The notes under the pieces: generated by a model | Seen by the model: only the letters and a program-made list of their open reading frames with translations | The model's database searches: none | What the model was told of the DNA's origin: nothing | Shown: positions 11,002 to 13,517 of the stretch, piece by piece | How positions within the stretch are numbered: the first letter of the stretch is position 1 | How the letters are laid out: each line of letters opens with the position of its first letter | Origin: JAQTTT01 sp041652755 | Lineage (GTDB): Archaea; Nanobdellota; Nanobdellia; Tiddalikarchaeales; Tiddalikarchaeaceae | NCBI GenBank assembly: GCA_041652755.1 | Contig: JBAZGS010000019.1 | Coordinates: 1 to 13,517, forward strand | Length of the DNA stretch: 13,517 bases | Reading direction: 5' to 3' | Translations under genes and position numbers: made by a program

Positions 11002-13424
11002 AAAAATCCCTTCAGAGTTTTCTGCTTTTCCTCTTTCAGCTCGTCATCGCTGAAGCCTGAAGCCCGCAGTATTTCTTCAACGCTTGGAATTAATTGGTTA
11101 TTAATATAGTATTCAGCATTTATTTGCAGCTTCTTTTTAATGGCCTCATCCAGCAGGTAAGCGTTGTCTGAGATTTTTCCCTTTCCTGCAGTTATTACAT
11201 ATTCTATTAAAGAGCCTGACATTATTTTTCTTCCCTCTTTTTGCGCCTTAATGACTGCTGCAACATGCGGGCCGACATTGCTGTAATTGCCTGAGTCCTT
11301 GGTCATTCTTGTGAGTATTGCGCATTTCTCAATGCTTACTTTGCCTGCTTTAATGTCACTAATTGCTGTTTTTAAAATATTCAAGGCTTTTTGTTTGTCT
11401 TTGTCAATAAGCACTGCTTTTAAGGTGCTTTCCTGAAGCTCTTTTGCAATGATTGACGAATCCCTTCTTACGAACTCGAAGCCTTTGATTTGCATTCCTT
11501 CCTTTTTGCTGTAAAGCGCGTATTTCTTTTTTGCCCCTTTTTTTTCAGCTTTTTTTGAGACAAATATTCCTGTTTCAAAGAATCCTTCAAACTTCAGCTC
11601 CATCATTTCAGGCAAGTTATTGTTGACTTTTTTTGCAAAATTCAAGGCAATTGTTTCATCATTTTTTGGCAGGATGAAAAAGCATGAATCAGTGTCTCCG
11701 TAGACTACTTTGAAGCTGCTGCTTTCAGCGGCCTTGATTAAATTATTAATGTACTGCCTTCCCCATGCAGTTATGCTTGCCGAGCACTCAACACTGTACC
11801 ATCTTGATTGAGGAAAGCCTAAATAGCCCCATGAAGCGTTTGCCAAGATTTTTATGGCATTCTGCCTTGCCTGCAAAACCTGGTACTCTGAAGAGTCCTT
11901 GCTTAATTTTTTTATCTCTTCCTTTATTTTATCACGCTTGACTATTAAGTCCTTGACTAATGAGGGTATGAAACCTTCGGGTTTTTTTGCAAAGTTAAAA
12001 GTTTGAGGCTTCCCGTTTATCATTATTTTTGGGCTAGTGTATACATCCTTTCCCTTAGCATCAAGTGTTGTTGGGCATATATTGTGGCTAACTATTATTG
12101 AAGGGTAGAGGCTTTTGAAATCAAACACTGCAATGTTTTCATATAGTCCAGGCATTGGCTCGTAGACGAATCCTCCTTTGAATGTCTGCCTGAACCTTTT
12201 GGTTAATTCCTCTTTTCCCGGAATCTTCTGTATTACAAGGTTGAACTCCCTGGTTTTTCTCATCAAATAGTTTTCAACCATTTTAGAATAACCCATTTTA
12301 GAGACAATGCTTGGCCTCACTCCTACAATTCTTGTAAGCTCATAAAGCAGGGGAATAATTTTTAGGCATAACTTCAGGGTTAATTCTGAATCTTTTAGGG
12401 AATATTTTACCAAATCATTTATGTCATCGCTGTCCCATTTATCAGCAAGCAACATAATGTCATAGTCTTCTTTTTTCTCACCAAGCAACTCACTGCTCAC
12501 TGCATTAAGGGTGTAGACTTCTGTTTTTAAATAAGTGCCCATTGTTGTTGCAATGAAAGGGTATAAGTCAAAGTTTATTATTCCTGTTGTTTGGCAGCTT
12601 GTTCCTCTTAGGGCTTTTTTTGAGGTTTTAATCATTGAGCCATCCCAGCTTGGATTGAATTGCATCTTGTTTATCTTCGCCCTTTCAAGAATATAGGGCA
12701 AATCAAAATTGTCACCATTATAGCTTGCCATGAATGCAAGATTATTTTGCAGGATAATTTTCAGGAAGGTTTCAATCATTTCTTTTTCGTCTCTTACAAC
12801 TATGCAATCTTTTAATTTGCATTCTTTGTAAGTGATTACTCCTTTCTTACCATTAGTGATAGCATAACTTATCATGACTATTGGGTCTTTTTTTGGGTCG
12901 CTTAATGAATCAGGGTTATATGTTTCTATGTCAAAGCACAGAATTGGATAGTCAATTCTTTTTGTGCCTAAGTGGCTGATTTTTTTTATGAACCCATTAG
13001 TGTCAGTTTCGAATTCAAGAGTTTTAAGTGGTGTTATTTTTTTGTCAAACAAGTATTTCTTGTCAAGCTCAACATCCCTTTCATAGCTATTAATGTAGCC
13101 TTTAATTTTTTTTATCTCATAATGCAGCTGGTCTATTCCGTTTTGGCTGAACCCTGTTATTTTCAGCAGGTCTTTAAGTTCAGAATTTATTCTTTTTTGC
13201 TCTAAGTTAACGCTTTTTATTGCATGAAGCTCATCCTTGTCCCTTATTTGCATTGCTTTTATTCTCTCAATTAATGCCTTATTAATTGTTTTAAATTCAG
13301 CATAATAGTAAGGGTAATAATTATCTTTCAGTTCAACCCTTTCATTTTTTTCATCAATTCCGTAGATTATTGCAGCATTTTTTTCAAATTTTACATCCAA
13401 TATGTCTGCTCTTATTAAGGCCAT
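10998..13424 (-). CDS. polB: Family B DNA polymerase (archaeal PolB) with 3'-5' exonuclease
   Basis: This 808-aa protein is close to the roughly 775-aa archaeal PolB norm and is a replicative or repair DNA polymerase. The exonuclease motifs are all present: Exo I FDIETY (D165, E167), Exo II YNGDNFD (235-241) and Exo III YSLKD (341-345), so proofreading should be active. The linker motif FKGGF lies at 416-420. Polymerase motif A is DFKSLYPSI (435-443), motif B is KILANASWGYLG (525-536) and motif C is YGDTDS (575-580). KKKY (632-635) and KGFEFVRRD (647-655) follow. The extreme C-terminus Q801-KTLKGF-L808 is a PIP box (QxxLxxFL) for the PCNA clamp. Motif B has Trp where Tyr is usual (NSxYG). No intein interrupts the gene. 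The start ATG at 13424 is 29-30 bp from a TATA core. DUF357 is coupled downstream. Confidence 0.97.
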   Translation of the reverse strand: MALIRADILDVKFEKNAAIIYGIDEKNERVELKDNYYPYYYAEFKTINKALIERIKAMQIRDKDELHAIKSVNLEQKRINSELKDLLKITGFSQNGIDQLHYEIKKIKGYINSYERDVELDKKYLFDKKITPLKTLEFETDTNGFIKKISHLGTKRIDYPILCFDIETYNPDSLSDPKKDPIVMISYAITNGKKGVITYKECKLKDCIVVRDEKEMIETFLKIILQNNLAFMASYNGDNFDLPYILERAKINKMQFNPSWDGSMIKTSKKALRGTSCQTTGIINFDLYPFIATTMGTYLKTEVYTLNAVSSELLGEKKEDYDIMLLADKWDSDDINDLVKYSLKDSELTLKLCLKIIPLLYELTRIVGVRPSIVSKMGYSKMVENYLMRKTREFNLVIQKIPGKEELTKRFRQTFKGGFVYEPMPGLYENIAVFDFKSLYPSIIVSHNICPTTLDAKGKDVYTSPKIMINGKPQTFNFAKKPEGFIPSLVKDLIVKRDKIKEEIKKLSKDSSEYQVLQARQNAIKILANASWGYLGFPQSRWYSVECSASITAWGRQYINNLIKAAESSSFKVVYGDTDSCFFILPKNDETIALNFAKKVNNNLPEMMELKFEGFFETGIFVSKKAEKKGAKKKYALYSKKEGMQIKGFEFVRRDSSIIAKELQESTLKAVLIDKDKQKALNILKTAISDIKAGKVSIEKCAILTRMTKDSGNYSNVGPHVAAVIKAQKEGRKIMSGSLIEYVITAGKGKISDNAYLLDEAIKKKLQINAEYYINNQLIPSVEEILRASGFSDDELKEEKQKTLKGFL

Positions 13425-13450
13425 TAAATAAGTTATTAATTCTTAGTTAA

Positions 13451-13458
13451 TTATAAAA
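13451..13458. promoter_or_regulatory. Shared TATA element between polB and the right-edge gene
   Basis: TTATAAAA contains the palindrome TTATAA (13451-13456). Its centre is 29.5 bp from both the minus-strand polB ATG (13424) and the plus-strand ATG at 13483. One TBP site could therefore serve both directions. Confidence 0.45.
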
Positions 13459-13482
13459 GTATGCGAATAATAGTTGTGTGAT

Positions 13483-13517
13483 ATGATTATTCAGTCCTGC
13501 TTTGATATTAAAGTGAT
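13483..13517 (+). CDS. 5' end of a divergent gene cut by the window edge
   Basis: From the ATG at 13483 eleven codons (MIIQSCFDIKV) are open to the edge. The only support is the open frame and a TATA core placed 29.5 bp upstream, as for other leaderless genes here. No family can be named from so few residues. Confidence 0.4.
   Translation, partial: MIIQSCFDIKV

Noticed and set aside
12972..13205. Plus-strand open frame opposite the N-terminus of the DNA polymerase
   Set aside because: It is a shadow frame from the AT-rich antisense of polB, with no promoter and no recognisable protein features.

Overview
This AT-rich window most likely comes from an archaeon, and probably from a small-genome DPANN lineage of the Woesearchaeota/Pacearchaeota kind; that placement is inference. 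The archaeal evidence is a family B replicative DNA polymerase with a C-terminal PCNA-binding motif, translationally coupled to a DUF357 protein. The ThiI catalytic domain carries the CxxC-plus-distal-Cys set seen in archaeal enzymes. The tRNA gene has no encoded CCA. TATA-like boxes sit 24-31 bp upstream of most first-in-unit ATGs, which points to leaderless mRNAs. No mobile element, CRISPR array or rRNA was seen.

Left part (1-2140): a membrane protein with about six N-terminal hydrophobic segments and two carboxypeptidase-regulatory-like Ig modules runs off the left edge on the minus strand. Divergent from it is a small secreted protein made of two DUF4430-like modules. Next comes an apparent stand-alone non-coding RNA gene with its own TATA box, a long closing stem and a T6 terminator.

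Middle left (2148-6221, minus strand): four genes, each overlapping the next by exactly 4 bp (ATGA). They encode a secreted, membrane-anchored Ig-type protein, two different MacB/FtsX-type permeases and a MacB/LolD-type ATPase. Together they look like one cell-surface ABC machine. A near-perfect palindrome lies between this operon and the divergent gene at 6334, which encodes a membrane-anchored protein I do not recognise.

Middle right (7457-10298): tRNA-Cys(GCA), a YkgJ-type Cys-cluster protein, and a split ThiI system for tRNA 4-thiouridine. The catalytic PP-loop domain (minus strand) and the NFLD-THUMP RNA-binding half (plus strand) are separate divergent genes with interlocked promoters. 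The THUMP half still carries a C-terminal remnant of a PP-loop domain whose ATP-binding motif is destroyed. A degenerate Nudix protein follows the THUMP gene.

Right part (10291-13517): an unrecognised 127-aa protein, then DUF357 and DNA polymerase B as one coupled minus-strand unit. A palindromic TATA element sits exactly midway between the polymerase start and a divergent gene cut by the right edge.

The most unusual items are the split ThiI with its pseudo-catalytic remnant and interlocked promoters, the unassigned structured RNA at 2042-2132, and the four-gene surface ABC operon.
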